Positions 19,908-26,944 of a DNA stretch of 64,000 nucleotides are shown here, in pieces. This DNA is from Pseudolabrys sp. FHR47. Lineage in GTDB: Bacteria; Pseudomonadota; Alphaproteobacteria; Rhizobiales; Xanthobacteraceae. The stretch's first letter is position 1, and each line of letters starts with the position of its first letter. The notes under the pieces were generated by a model. That model did not search any database. It was given only the letters and a program-made list of their open reading frames with translations, and was not told the DNA's origin. Both the position numbers and the translations under genes were made by a program. Location of the stretch: the NCBI RefSeq assembly GCF_005153485.1, contig NZ_CP039740.1:806001-870000 (forward strand), written 5' to 3'.

Positions 19908-20903
19908 CTAGGGTTCCTTGAATCTGACTGTCGATGCCGGCTCTTTTGTCAGATCCACTTCGGCGTAATTGGCCGAATTCAGCCCGCGCGCGGCGCAGTC
20001 CTTGTTGTCGGCGAGTTCGAAGCGGCCGTCGCGGGTGCATAGCGGCACCTCGCCGCCCCAGGCCAGCGCCACGCCGTTCTTCTTCAGTGCCGCGCCCTTG
20101 TCGTCGACCGCCTCGGCATAGCTGTAGATCTTCTTCTGCTCGCCGCGCATGTCCGGCCGCACGCATTGCCCGGCCTCGACGCGGTACCAGCCGCGCGTCA
20201 CGATGGCGCCGGCCTCTGTGGTGCCGATCGCCGCCATCACCGGATAGGTCGTGTCGTTGCACCAGGCAAAGCCATGGCCCTCCGGGCTCTGCGCCGCGGT
20301 CAGCAGCGTCGCGAAGAAATCTGCGCCATTGACCGCGTCCGCCGGCAGCTTGCGGTCGGCTAGGAACTTGGCGATCGCGGCTTGCGTCTTGCCGCCCTGG
20401 ATGCCGTCGATCGGGTTGGCGTCGTAACCGGCAATGACGAGCAGCCGCTGGATGCCGGCGAGGCGAGCCTGCGCATCGTCGTAATCGGCTTCCTCGGCGA
20501 GGTTGATCACCGGCCCCTTCGGCGAATCGGACGGCCGCGCCGCCGTGAACTTCACCTGCTGGCTCACCGGGCAGCCGCGGCCGTCGGCGATCTGGAACGT
20601 CGTCTCGCGCACGCACAGATCGGCATTGCCGTTCTGCGGCAGCGGCGAAGAGCCGTACACCGCCGGCGTCTTCGCATGGATATAGCTCATGTCGGCGTCG
20701 TAGGCGCCGTCGAGCACCTGTCTGCACTGGCCGGGATCGACCGTGAACCAGCCGCGCGTCTCCACCATGGCGCGGCGCTCCAGTCCGAGCGCGACATCCA
20801 TGCGGTAGCTGGTGCGGTTGCAGAGCGTGAGTTCCGCATGCGCAGCGGTGGCGATGCAAACCGCGGCGAAGGCGAGGCATCCAGCGATGAGGCGGCGAAT
20901 CAT
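19908..20903 (-). CDS. Secreted DUF1036 protein with a central peptidoglycan-binding-like segment
   Basis: 331 residues with signal peptide MIRRLIAGCLAFAAVCIATA (cleavage after AHA). Two DUF1036 units are visible: residues about 24-125 (LTLCNRTSYRMDVALG, TRGWFTVDPGQC) and about 205-325 (AWCNDTTYPVMAAIG, TRGWYRVEAGQC). Between them lies a PG_binding_1-like segment (IQRLLVIAGYDANPIDGIQG, QAAIAKFL). The protein is predicted to be periplasmic; function unknown. Convergent position relative to nothing obvious; argB follows upstream on the same strand. Confidence 0.82.
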   Translation of the reverse strand: MIRRLIAGCLAFAAVCIATAAHAELTLCNRTSYRMDVALGLERRAMVETRGWFTVDPGQCRQVLDGAYDADMSYIHAKTPAVYGSSPLPQNGNADLCVRETTFQIADGRGCPVSQQVKFTAARPSDSPKGPVINLAEEADYDDAQARLAGIQRLLVIAGYDANPIDGIQGGKTQAAIAKFLADRKLPADAVNGADFFATLLTAAQSPEGHGFAWCNDTTYPVMAAIGTTEAGAIVTRGWYRVEAGQCVRPDMRGEQKKIYSYAEAVDDKGAALKKNGVALAWGGEVPLCTRDGRFELADNKDCAARGLNSANYAEVDLTKEPASTVRFKEP

Positions 20904-20939
20904 GGGCGCATGCTAATGCGCCCGCCGCGCCGCCCCAAT

Positions 20940-21833
20940 CTACTTGTGCATCAAGGTGCCGGCGCCGTGATCGGTCAGCAGCTCGAGCAGCACCGCATGC
21001 GGCACCTTGCCGTCCATGATGACGACGCCCTCGACGCCCTGGTCGAGCGCGTAGATGCAGGTCTCGACCTTGGGGATCATGCCGCCGGAAATCGTGCCGT
21101 CGGCGATCAGCTTGCGCGCCTCGGCGACCGACAGGTCGGTGATCAACTTCTTGTTCTTGTCGAGCACGCCCGGCACGTCGGTGAGCAGCAGCAGCCGCTT
21201 GGCCTTGAGCGCGCCGGCAATGGCGCCGGCGAAGGTGTCGGCGTTGACGTTGAAGGTGCCGCCATCGGCCGAGGCTGCGACCGGCGCCAGCACCGGGATC
21301 ATCTCCTTGCCGAGCACATGGTTGAGCACGGTGAGATCGACCTTGTCGGGCTCGCCGACGAAGCCGAGATCGACAACCTTCTCGATATTGCTGTCGGGAT
21401 CGACCACGGTGCGCGTGACCTTCTTGGCCTGCACCATGTTGCCGTCCTTGCCGCACAGGCCGATGGCCTTGCCGCCGGCGGCATTGATGTAGCCGACGAT
21501 CTGCTTGTTGATCGAGCCGGCCAGCACCATCTCGACGATCTCGACGGTCGCGGCGTCGGTCACGCGCAGGCCGGCGGCGAATTCCGACTTGATGCCGAGC
21601 TTCTTGAGCATGGCGGCGATCTGTGGGCCCCCGCCATGCACCACCACCGGATTGATGGCGGCCTGCTCGAGCAGCACGATGTCGCGCGCGAAATCCTGGG
21701 CCAGCGTCTCGTCGCCCATGGCGTGGCCGCCGTATTTCACCACGACGATCTCCTCGTCGTAGCGCTGCATGTGCGGCAGCGCCTCGGAGAGCACGCGGGC
21801 CTGTTCCTGCGGATCGACTTTCGACTGGCTCAT
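20940..21833 (-). CDS. argB: Acetylglutamate kinase
   Basis: Phosphorylates N-acetylglutamate in arginine synthesis. 297 residues, usual length. Seen: [10 protein letters not shown] (nucleotide-binding Lys/Gly), [31 protein letters not shown] and [10 protein letters not shown] near the C-terminus. Located downstream of engB in the same direction, an order conserved in Rhizobiales. Confidence 0.97.
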   Translation of the reverse strand: MSQSKVDPQEQARVLSEALPHMQRYDEEIVVVKYGGHAMGDETLAQDFARDIVLLEQAAINPVVVHGGGPQIAAMLKKLGIKSEFAAGLRVTDAATVEIVEMVLAGSINKQIVGYINAAGGKAIGLCGKDGNMVQAKKVTRTVVDPDSNIEKVVDLGFVGEPDKVDLTVLNHVLGKEMIPVLAPVAASADGGTFNVNADTFAGAIAGALKAKRLLLLTDVPGVLDKNKKLITDLSVAEARKLIADGTISGGMIPKVETCIYALDQGVEGVVIMDGKVPHAVLLELLTDHGAGTLMHK

Positions 21834-21866
21834 GGCCGACCTTGGTTCGTCTGTGGTGGGGCCGTT

Positions 21867-22229
21867 TTAGCGGCGCGCAAGCAGCGCGGCAATGGCGACC
21901 GCGAGCCACGCCAGGATCATGATGGTGCCGCCGGTCGGCGCCGCCATGGGGAACAGCCGGTGCCCGGCGAAGGCACGCAGCGACAGGTCGCCGGCGAACA
22001 AGGCCGCGCCGATGACGAAGCCGGCGCTCGCCGCGATCCCAAGCGGCCGCATGGTCAGGCCGTTCCGTGTCGCCACCGTGACGGTGATCACCGCGCAGGC
22101 ATGGATCAGCAGCAGGTAAGCCGCGCTGTCGAGGCCCATACCGGCTTTGGCGCCATGCGCGCCCGCCGCGGCCAGCACGACGCCCGATGCGCCCATCAGG
22201 CCGGCGAGAACGATGAAGAGGGTGTTCAT
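21867..22229 (-). CDS. DUF423 family membrane protein
   Basis: A 120-residue protein with four hydrophobic segments and the DUF423 (YgdD-like) pattern: N-terminal LAGLMGASGVVLAAAGAHGA, a central GAALFAGDLSLRAF and C-terminal PTGGTIMILAWLA. Inner membrane; function unknown in the family. Lies between engB and argB on the same strand. Confidence 0.9.
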   Translation of the reverse strand: MNTLFIVLAGLMGASGVVLAAAGAHGAKAGMGLDSAAYLLLIHACAVITVTVATRNGLTMRPLGIAASAGFVIGAALFAGDLSLRAFAGHRLFPMAAPTGGTIMILAWLAVAIAALLARR

Positions 22230-22259
22230 GGCTCTTTTGTCTCCAGCGGTTGCCCCAAC

Positions 22260-22344
22260 CTCCGTTCATCCCCGCGCAAGCGGGGATCCAGAGGCCACAA
22301 CTTCGGTCCAATCTGGGTCCCCGCTTTCGCGGGGACGAACGGAG
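22260..22344. repeat. Interspersed palindromic repeat, family B
   Basis: Outer arms CTCCGTTC/GAACGGAG and hairpins CCCCGCGCAAGCGGGG and CCCCGCTTTCGCGGGG. It fills the space between the engB stop and the DUF423 start, inside what is probably one transcript. Confidence 0.8.
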
Positions 22345-22995
22345 TTAGCCTTTGCGTTCTGCCAGCAACCTTGCCACCGCCGATCGCATATCCTGCAGGC
22401 CGGCGCCGGTCTCGCTCGACGTCGCCAGCACGGTGGGAAAGGCGGACGGATATTTCGCCATACCGGCCTCGACCTCGGCGATGCGCTTCGGCAGGTCGGC
22501 GGCCTTGACCTCGTCGGTCTTGGTCAGCACCACCTGATAGCTCACCGCGGCGCTGCCGAGCACCTTGAAGGTCGGTACGTCGGTGTCCTTGATGCCGTGG
22601 CGCGCGTCGATCAGCACATAGACGCGCAAGAGATTGGCGCGGCCGAGCAAATAGCGCTCGATCAGGTCGGTCCACTGCGCGATCTTCGATTTGGCCGCCG
22701 CGGCATAGCCGTAGCCCGGCATGTCGACGAGCGTCAGTTCGCCGCCGCCGTTGAAGAAGATCAGCTCCTGCGTGCGTCCCGGCGTGCGCGAGGTGCGCGC
22801 CAGCGCCTTTCGCGATGTGAGCGCGTTGATCAGGCTGGATTTGCCGACATTGGAGCGCCCGGCAAACGCGATCTCGACGCCGCGCATCTTCGGCAGCGAC
22901 TCGAGCGTCGCCGCGGCGGCGGCAAACTGCCAGTCCACGTTGAACAGCTTGCGGCCGGTCTCGATCTCGTCGCGGGTGAAGTCGTTGCTCGCCAT
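22345..22995 (-). CDS. engB: Ribosome biogenesis GTPase YihA/YsxC/EngB
   Basis: A small GTPase needed for large-subunit assembly. 216 residues from ATG 22995 (GAGGACT just upstream); an in-frame ATG at 23016 would add seven residues. G1 AGRSNVGKSSLIN, G3 VDMPGYGYA, G4 TKTD motifs are intact. Belongs to the rpmH-rnpA-yidC-engB-argB series, here interrupted by a repeat-rich insertion with a toxin-antitoxin remnant. Confidence 0.96.
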   Translation of the reverse strand: MASNDFTRDEIETGRKLFNVDWQFAAAAATLESLPKMRGVEIAFAGRSNVGKSSLINALTSRKALARTSRTPGRTQELIFFNGGGELTLVDMPGYGYAAAAKSKIAQWTDLIERYLLGRANLLRVYVLIDARHGIKDTDVPTFKVLGSAAVSYQVVLTKTDEVKAADLPKRIAEVEAGMAKYPSAFPTVLATSSETGAGLQDMRSAVARLLAERKG

Positions 22996-23034
22996 TAGTC
23001 CTCTGCTGTTCGTCACGGTCGGACGAGAATACTT

Positions 23035-23126
23035 CCGTCATGGCCGGGCTTGACCCGGCCATCCCGCTTAGGGGACGCACGGTGCCCGCCTAAGCGGGAT
23101 CACCGGGTCAAGCCCGGTGATGACGG
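23035..23126. repeat. Interspersed palindromic repeat, family A variant
   Basis: A 92-bp palindrome, CCGTCATGGCCGGGCTTGA to the matching TCAAGCCCGG...TGACGG end, with GCTTAGG/CCTAAGC-like inner arms. Close relative of the copy at 17352. It begins the 390-bp non-coding stretch upstream of engB. Confidence 0.8.
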
Positions 23127-23409
23127 CGTTGGATACGGTGCCGCGCCTCTACCACGTTTCCGCCTGCTTGGCCCACCCTCCCCTGGAGGGGGATGGTCGA
23201 CCGTTTGAGCGTCAGCGAAAACGGGTGGGGTGGGGTGAAGTGAAGCCCGCCTGTAGCCCGGATGAGCGCAGCGAAATCCGGGGACGTCCTCACTCCGCTC
23301 GTCCCCGCGAAAGCGGGGACCCAGAAGTGCAGCGCTCGGCGTTGGATGAGTGCCCGTAAACCAGATGAACGAAGTGTATCCGCCATCTGTCGTTCGCGAG
23401 GGAGGCGGC
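23127..23409. other. Non-coding stretch made mostly of interspersed repeats
   Basis: No supported gene. It holds a family D-like inverted repeat (about 23170-23240, CCACCCTCCCCTGGAGGG and GGTGGGGTGG), a 31-bp GTAGCCCGGATGAGCGCAG element (23253-23283) and a short family B hairpin (23299-23323). Together with the family A copy just before it, this is the densest repeat pile-up in the window, next to the decayed toxin gene. Confidence 0.7.
23253..23283. repeat. Interspersed repeat, family C (GTAGCCCGGATGAGCGC), half copy
   Basis: A 31-bp element identical to 23994-24024 and in the same orientation. Here only the left half of the larger family C palindrome is present. It lies on the downstream side of the toxin-antitoxin pair. 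Confidence 0.8.
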
Positions 23410-23736
23410 CTACGGACCACCATCCGCCTCACCGCCCGCAAACTTCTCTTCGATATCCTGCCGTCCATCCAGCACACGCAGGATTTCCGGCGTGTCTCTG
23501 ACAACACGATAGAAGACGACGTGAGGCGTGGCGGCGAATGACCGCAGCCCCGGCCGGATTTCGTCCCGGGCGCGGCCGGCGAGGGGGGTGTTCCTCGATC
23601 AGAGAGACGACCCGGCCCAGTTCGCGATGATATTCTCAGCCGTGCGCGTGCCGGCGAGCGCGACATAGTGATTCCAGATATTTTCGCGATCATCGAGCGC
23701 TTCCGGCGACCACAGAGCGGTTCGCCGCAGAGCCAT
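23410..23736 (-). pseudogene. RelE/ParE-type toxin, frame disrupted
   Basis: The frame from ATG 23736 runs 45 codons to an in-frame TGA (23599-23601), then resumes an open frame to TAG 23410. The N-terminal part (ALWSPEALDDRENIWNHY) and the C-terminal part (HVVFYRV, ILRVLDGRQDIEE) match the RelE/ParE ribonuclease/gyrase-toxin fold. The missing middle (ELGRVVSLIEEHP) is readable in another frame of the same DNA. One base appears lost near 23622 and one C gained in the C-run near 23584-23589, so two compensating frameshifts. Either a decayed toxin or two sequencing errors. Starts 3 bp after the antitoxin stop. Confidence 0.75.
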
Positions 23737-23739
23737 CTT

Positions 23740-23943
23740 TCACCGGCTCTTCTGCCGCAGAAAATCCTCGACGCTCGACTCTTTGCCCAGTCCCGCATCC
23801 ATGGAACGGATACCTTTGTCGATCTCGCCGCGCAGGGCGCGCAGCTTTTCGACGTGGGAGAGCAGCGAACGTCCGATGGCTTCCTGATCCTCGGCGGGCA
23901 GGCGCTCCAATTCGGCAATGGCTTGCTCGAGCGATTTGACCAT
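23740..23943 (-). CDS. Putative antitoxin of a RelE/ParE-type pair
   Basis: A 67-residue acidic protein (MVKSLEQAIAELERLPAEDQ start, SVEDFLRQKSR end). Small size, helical character and the immediately following RelE/ParE-like frame identify it as the likely antitoxin. The N-terminal half resembles the addiction-module pattern LPAEDQEAIG found in antitoxins of this type. Frame is intact although the toxin is broken. Position between yidC and engB interrupts a conserved housekeeping order. Confidence 0.72.
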   Translation of the reverse strand: MVKSLEQAIAELERLPAEDQEAIGRSLLSHVEKLRALRGEIDKGIRSMDAGLGKESSVEDFLRQKSR

Positions 23944-23993
23944 GCCGGCATTCTATCAGAACGCGCGCGGCAAAACAGGGGCGAGGCAGACTC

Positions 23994-24071
23994 GTAGCCC
24001 GGATGAGCGCAGCGAAATCCGGGGCTTGCAGGCCGCCCATCCCGGCTTTCGCTGCGCTCCAGCCGGGCTAC
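23994..24071. repeat. Interspersed repeat, family C, full palindrome
   Basis: A 78-bp inverted repeat: GTAGCCCGG at the left, CCGGGCTAC at the right, with GAGCGCAGCGAAA and TTTCGCTGCGCTC inner arms. Its first 31 bp are identical to the half copy at 23253. It lies upstream of the antitoxin gene. Confidence 0.8.
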
Positions 24072-24114
24072 AGTCATCCAGCACTGCAAAAAAAGCTGGG
24101 CATCCATTCCCCCA

Positions 24115-24149
24115 ACAAAAAAGCCGGGCTTTCGCCCGGCCTTTTCTTT
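24115..24149 (-). terminator. Rho-independent terminator after yidC
   Basis: Stem AAGCCGGGC/GCCCGGCTT around a TTTC/GAAA loop, followed on the minus strand by a run of six T. It lies 30-65 bp beyond the yidC stop and should end the rpmH-rnpA-yidC transcript. engB and argB then need their own promoter. Confidence 0.85.
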
Positions 24150-24180
24150 TCTTCCAGCGCTCGCGCCACACTCGGTCCCG

Positions 24181-26034
24181 CTACGCTTCCTTCTTCTTGC
24201 CGAGCCCGAAGGTGCCCTTGAGATTGTCCCACAGTTCGATCTTCGCGCCGTTCTTCTTCATGATGTAGGCCTGCTGCGCCACCGACAAAGTGTTGTTCCA
24301 GGCCCAGTAGATGACGAGGCCGGCCGGGAAGCTCGCCAGCATGAAGGTGAAGATCAGCGGCATCCAGTTGAAGATCATCGCCTGCGTCGGGTCCGGCGGC
24401 GTCGGGTTGAGCTTCATCTGCACCCACATCGTGATGCCCATGATGATCGCCCAGATGCCGAGATGCAGGAACGGGCCCAGCACCGGAATATGCGTCGGGT
24501 CGTAAGGGATCAGCCCGAACAGAGTGAACAGGTTGGTCGGGTCCGGCGCCGACAGGTCCTTGATCCAGCCGACGAACGGCGCGTGCCGCATTTCGATGGT
24601 GACGAACAGCACCTTGTACAGCGAGAAGAACACCGGGATCTGGATCAGGATCGGCAGACAGCCGGCCAGCGGGTTGATCTTCTCTTTCTTGTAGAGCTCC
24701 ATCAGCTCCTGCTGCTGCTTGGCCTTGTCGTCCTTGTAGCGCTCGCGCAGCTGCGTCATCTGCGGCTGCACCGCCTTCATCTTCGCCATCGAGGCGTAGG
24801 ATTTCGAGGCCAGCGGGAAGAAGATCAGCTTGATCAGCAGCGTCACGATCAGAATGGCGAAGCCGAAATTGCCGACCAGATGGAACAGCCAGTCGATGAC
24901 CAGGAACAGCGGCTTGGTGATGAAGTAGAACCAGCCCCAGTCGATCAGGCGGTCGAAGCGGTCGAGCTTGAGGCTCTCTTCATAGGCGTTGATGACGCGC
25001 ACTTCCTTGGCGCCGGCGAATAGCCGCGCCTGCGCCGTGCCGGTCGCGCCCGGCGCGATGGTCTGCGCGTCGAGCACATAGTCGGACTGGTAGGTCTTGA
25101 CGTTGCCGAGCATGCCGCCGCTGAAGCGCGCCTTCAAAAGGCTCGTCGCCGGGTCGGGCACCAGCACAGCGGCCCAGTATTTGTCGGTGAAGCCGAGCCA
25201 TCCCTTGGTGGCCGCGTAGGAGAATTCCTTTTTCTCCTCGAGGTCCTTGTAGCTCTTCTCGATCAGGCCGTTGTCGCCGAGCACGCCGACCGGGCCTTCG
25301 TGCAGGATGTAGAAGCCGGCGGTGTGCGGCGTGTTGTGGCGCGAGATCAGCGCGTAGGGATAAAGCGTGACCGGCTTGTCGGTCTTGTTGATCACTTCAT
25401 CCTTGGCGGTGAACAGGTACTTGTCGTCCACCGAGATGGTGCGGCGGAATTCGAGGCCGGCGCCGTTGTCGAAGGCGAGCGTCACCGGCTTGCCGACGTC
25501 GAGCTTGCCGGAGCCGACCTGTGTCCACACCGTGTTGGCGTCCGGCACCTTGATGTCCGGCGTCGCGGGGCTCCAGCCGAATTCGGCGTAGAACGGGTCC
25601 GGCGCGCCCGAGGGCGACAGGAGGATCACCGGCGGCGATTTCGGATCGACCGTCTCGCGGAATTTCAGGAGGGCCAGATCGTCGATGCGGCCGCCCTTGA
25701 GTGCGATCGAGCCGCGCAGGTCGGCGGTTTCGATCGGCAGGCGCGGCGAGGCGGCCAGCGCCGAGGCGCGGGTCGCGGCCGGTGCGGCGGCCGTGGCCGG
25801 AGCAGGCTGAGCGCCGGGGACAGGGGGAGCGCCGGGGGCGGTCGTGCCGGGCGCCGGGGTGACGCCCGGAGCGGCAGTCTGGCCGGGCGCGGCGGGCGTT
25901 TGCGTCTGCTGCGATTGCGCCTGCTGGGCGGCCTTCTGCTTCTCGGCCTGCGGCACGGCGTAGAAATATTGCCACGCGATCAGCACGAGGGCCGACAGCA
26001 CGATGGCGATGATGGTGTTCTTGTTATCGGTCAT
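24181..26034 (-). CDS. yidC: Membrane protein insertase YidC
   Basis: Inserts and folds inner-membrane proteins, alone or with Sec. 617 residues. Layout: N-terminal anchor (IIAIVLSALVLIAWQYFYA), a Pro/Ala/Gln-rich linker (about 35-90), a large periplasmic beta domain, then the conserved 60KD_IMP core with five helices (LVGNFGFAILIVTLLIKLIF, MKAVQPQMTQLRERYKDD, LPILIQIPVFFSLYKVL). Its ATG overlaps the rnpA stop by four bases. Confidence 0.97.
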   Translation of the reverse strand: MTDNKNTIIAIVLSALVLIAWQYFYAVPQAEKQKAAQQAQSQQTQTPAAPGQTAAPGVTPAPGTTAPGAPPVPGAQPAPATAAAPAATRASALAASPRLPIETADLRGSIALKGGRIDDLALLKFRETVDPKSPPVILLSPSGAPDPFYAEFGWSPATPDIKVPDANTVWTQVGSGKLDVGKPVTLAFDNGAGLEFRRTISVDDKYLFTAKDEVINKTDKPVTLYPYALISRHNTPHTAGFYILHEGPVGVLGDNGLIEKSYKDLEEKKEFSYAATKGWLGFTDKYWAAVLVPDPATSLLKARFSGGMLGNVKTYQSDYVLDAQTIAPGATGTAQARLFAGAKEVRVINAYEESLKLDRFDRLIDWGWFYFITKPLFLVIDWLFHLVGNFGFAILIVTLLIKLIFFPLASKSYASMAKMKAVQPQMTQLRERYKDDKAKQQQELMELYKKEKINPLAGCLPILIQIPVFFSLYKVLFVTIEMRHAPFVGWIKDLSAPDPTNLFTLFGLIPYDPTHIPVLGPFLHLGIWAIIMGITMWVQMKLNPTPPDPTQAMIFNWMPLIFTFMLASFPAGLVIYWAWNNTLSVAQQAYIMKKNGAKIELWDNLKGTFGLGKKKEA

Positions 26035-26450
26035 CGGGATTCCGTCTCGGGCTTTCCTGCCGGTGTGGTCTTTTGCGCGCCCCGCGCTTGTCGCGTTCCG
26101 TGTTTAGGCGAACCGTCTTTTCGTGATCCATCATGGGCACGCCGCAAGGCCCGCTCGAAGTCCTGTGTCATGCGCTCGAAGGGCAGGCTGAGCGCCGCCT
26201 GGCGCCCGACTAGCACATAATCGGTGCCGGCGTGCATGCGGCCTTCGCCGAAAAGGCGGACCATTTCGCGCAGGCGGCGGCGCACCCGGTTGCGCTCGAC
26301 GGCGTTGCCGACCTTGCGCGAAACGGTAAATCCGACCCGGGCCGGGCCGGGCTGGTCGCGTTCGCGAGCCTGCAGGACAAAAGCGGCGGCCGGAACTTTG
26401 GTCCCGGTCGCCGCTTTGAGAAAATCCGCCCGTTGCTTCAATTTTTGCAT
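26031..26450 (-). CDS. rnpA: Ribonuclease P protein component
   Basis: Protein subunit of RNase P, which matures tRNA 5' ends. 139 residues; the RNP motif RNRVRRRLREMVR lies near residues 53-65 and FTVSRKVGNAVERN precedes it. The C-terminal 40 residues are basic and unconserved, as often in Rhizobiales. It sits between rpmH and yidC. Confidence 0.96.
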   Translation of the reverse strand: MQKLKQRADFLKAATGTKVPAAAFVLQARERDQPGPARVGFTVSRKVGNAVERNRVRRRLREMVRLFGEGRMHAGTDYVLVGRQAALSLPFERMTQDFERALRRAHDGSRKDGSPKHGTRQARGAQKTTPAGKPETESR

Positions 26451-26484
26451 TTAAAGCAGCGTCGCGGCGAGAAAAAGCCGCTGT

Positions 26485-26619
26485 TTAGGCGCTGAGCCGC
26501 TTGCGTCCGCGGGCACGCCGGGCCTGGACCACCTTGCGGCCGCCCGTGGTCTTCATGCGCGCGCGGAAACCGTGACGGCGCTTGCGCACAAGCTTGCTCG
26601 GTTGGTAGGTCCGCTTCAC
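26485..26619 (-). CDS. rpmH: 50S ribosomal protein L34
   Basis: A 44-residue protein: [18 protein letters not shown] start, GRKRLSA end. Exact L34 pattern and length. The start is GTG at 26619, usual in this group. First gene of the rpmH-rnpA-yidC transcript, with a good promoter 100 bp upstream. Confidence 0.98.
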   Translation of the reverse strand: MKRTYQPSKLVRKRRHGFRARMKTTGGRKVVQARRARGRKRLSA

Positions 26620-26717
26620 GTTAAAATCTCCGATAATCGCGCCGTGGGGACGGGGCAATAGCCCCAGAATCCGCCAAAAACCCGAGCTTTGCCGGGGTCA
26701 GCACTCGTGTGGGGCGG

Positions 26718-26746
26718 CTTATAAGGCAGCCATTCCAGCCCGTCAA
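26718..26746 (-). promoter_or_regulatory. Sigma-70-type promoter for rpmH-rnpA-yidC
   Basis: On the minus strand TTGACG (26746-26741), a 17-base spacer and TATAAG (26723-26718). This is near consensus and about 100 bases upstream of the rpmH GTG. The rest of the 325-bp gap (26620-26944) shows no gene; the promoter of the divergent kinase must also lie here but I cannot place it. Confidence 0.7.
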
Positions 26747-26944
26747 TGCGACCGGAGGGCGTTAAATCGGCCTTTTTCGGCAAGCAGGCCGTCTAGCCAT
26801 GTCAGCCGGCAGGGGCCGCGCTACCCCACATATTTGCCACCCTTGGGGGCAAGGTTGGAAAGTCTGCCCGAAATCGGGGAATAGCTCGCCGCCGCGGGTG
26901 TTTGGTCTCATCGAGGCACGCTCTGGCCTCTATAGTCACTTGCA

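Noticed and set aside
19882..22311. 809-codon minus-strand frame spanning DUF1036 and argB in another frame
   Set aside because: Overlaps genes with strong family motifs; composition is arginine-rich and unsupported.
20382..22508. Very long plus-strand open frame (708 codons) opposite argB and neighbours
   Set aside because: It lies opposite well-supported genes (argB, DUF423) and reads as arginine/histidine-rich sequence without motifs; typical GC-rich antisense artefact.
23253..24024. The 31-bp direct repeats as attachment sites of an integrated element
   Set aside because: They belong to a known kind of interspersed palindromic repeat, and no recombinase is present between them; kept only as a flanking-repeat observation.
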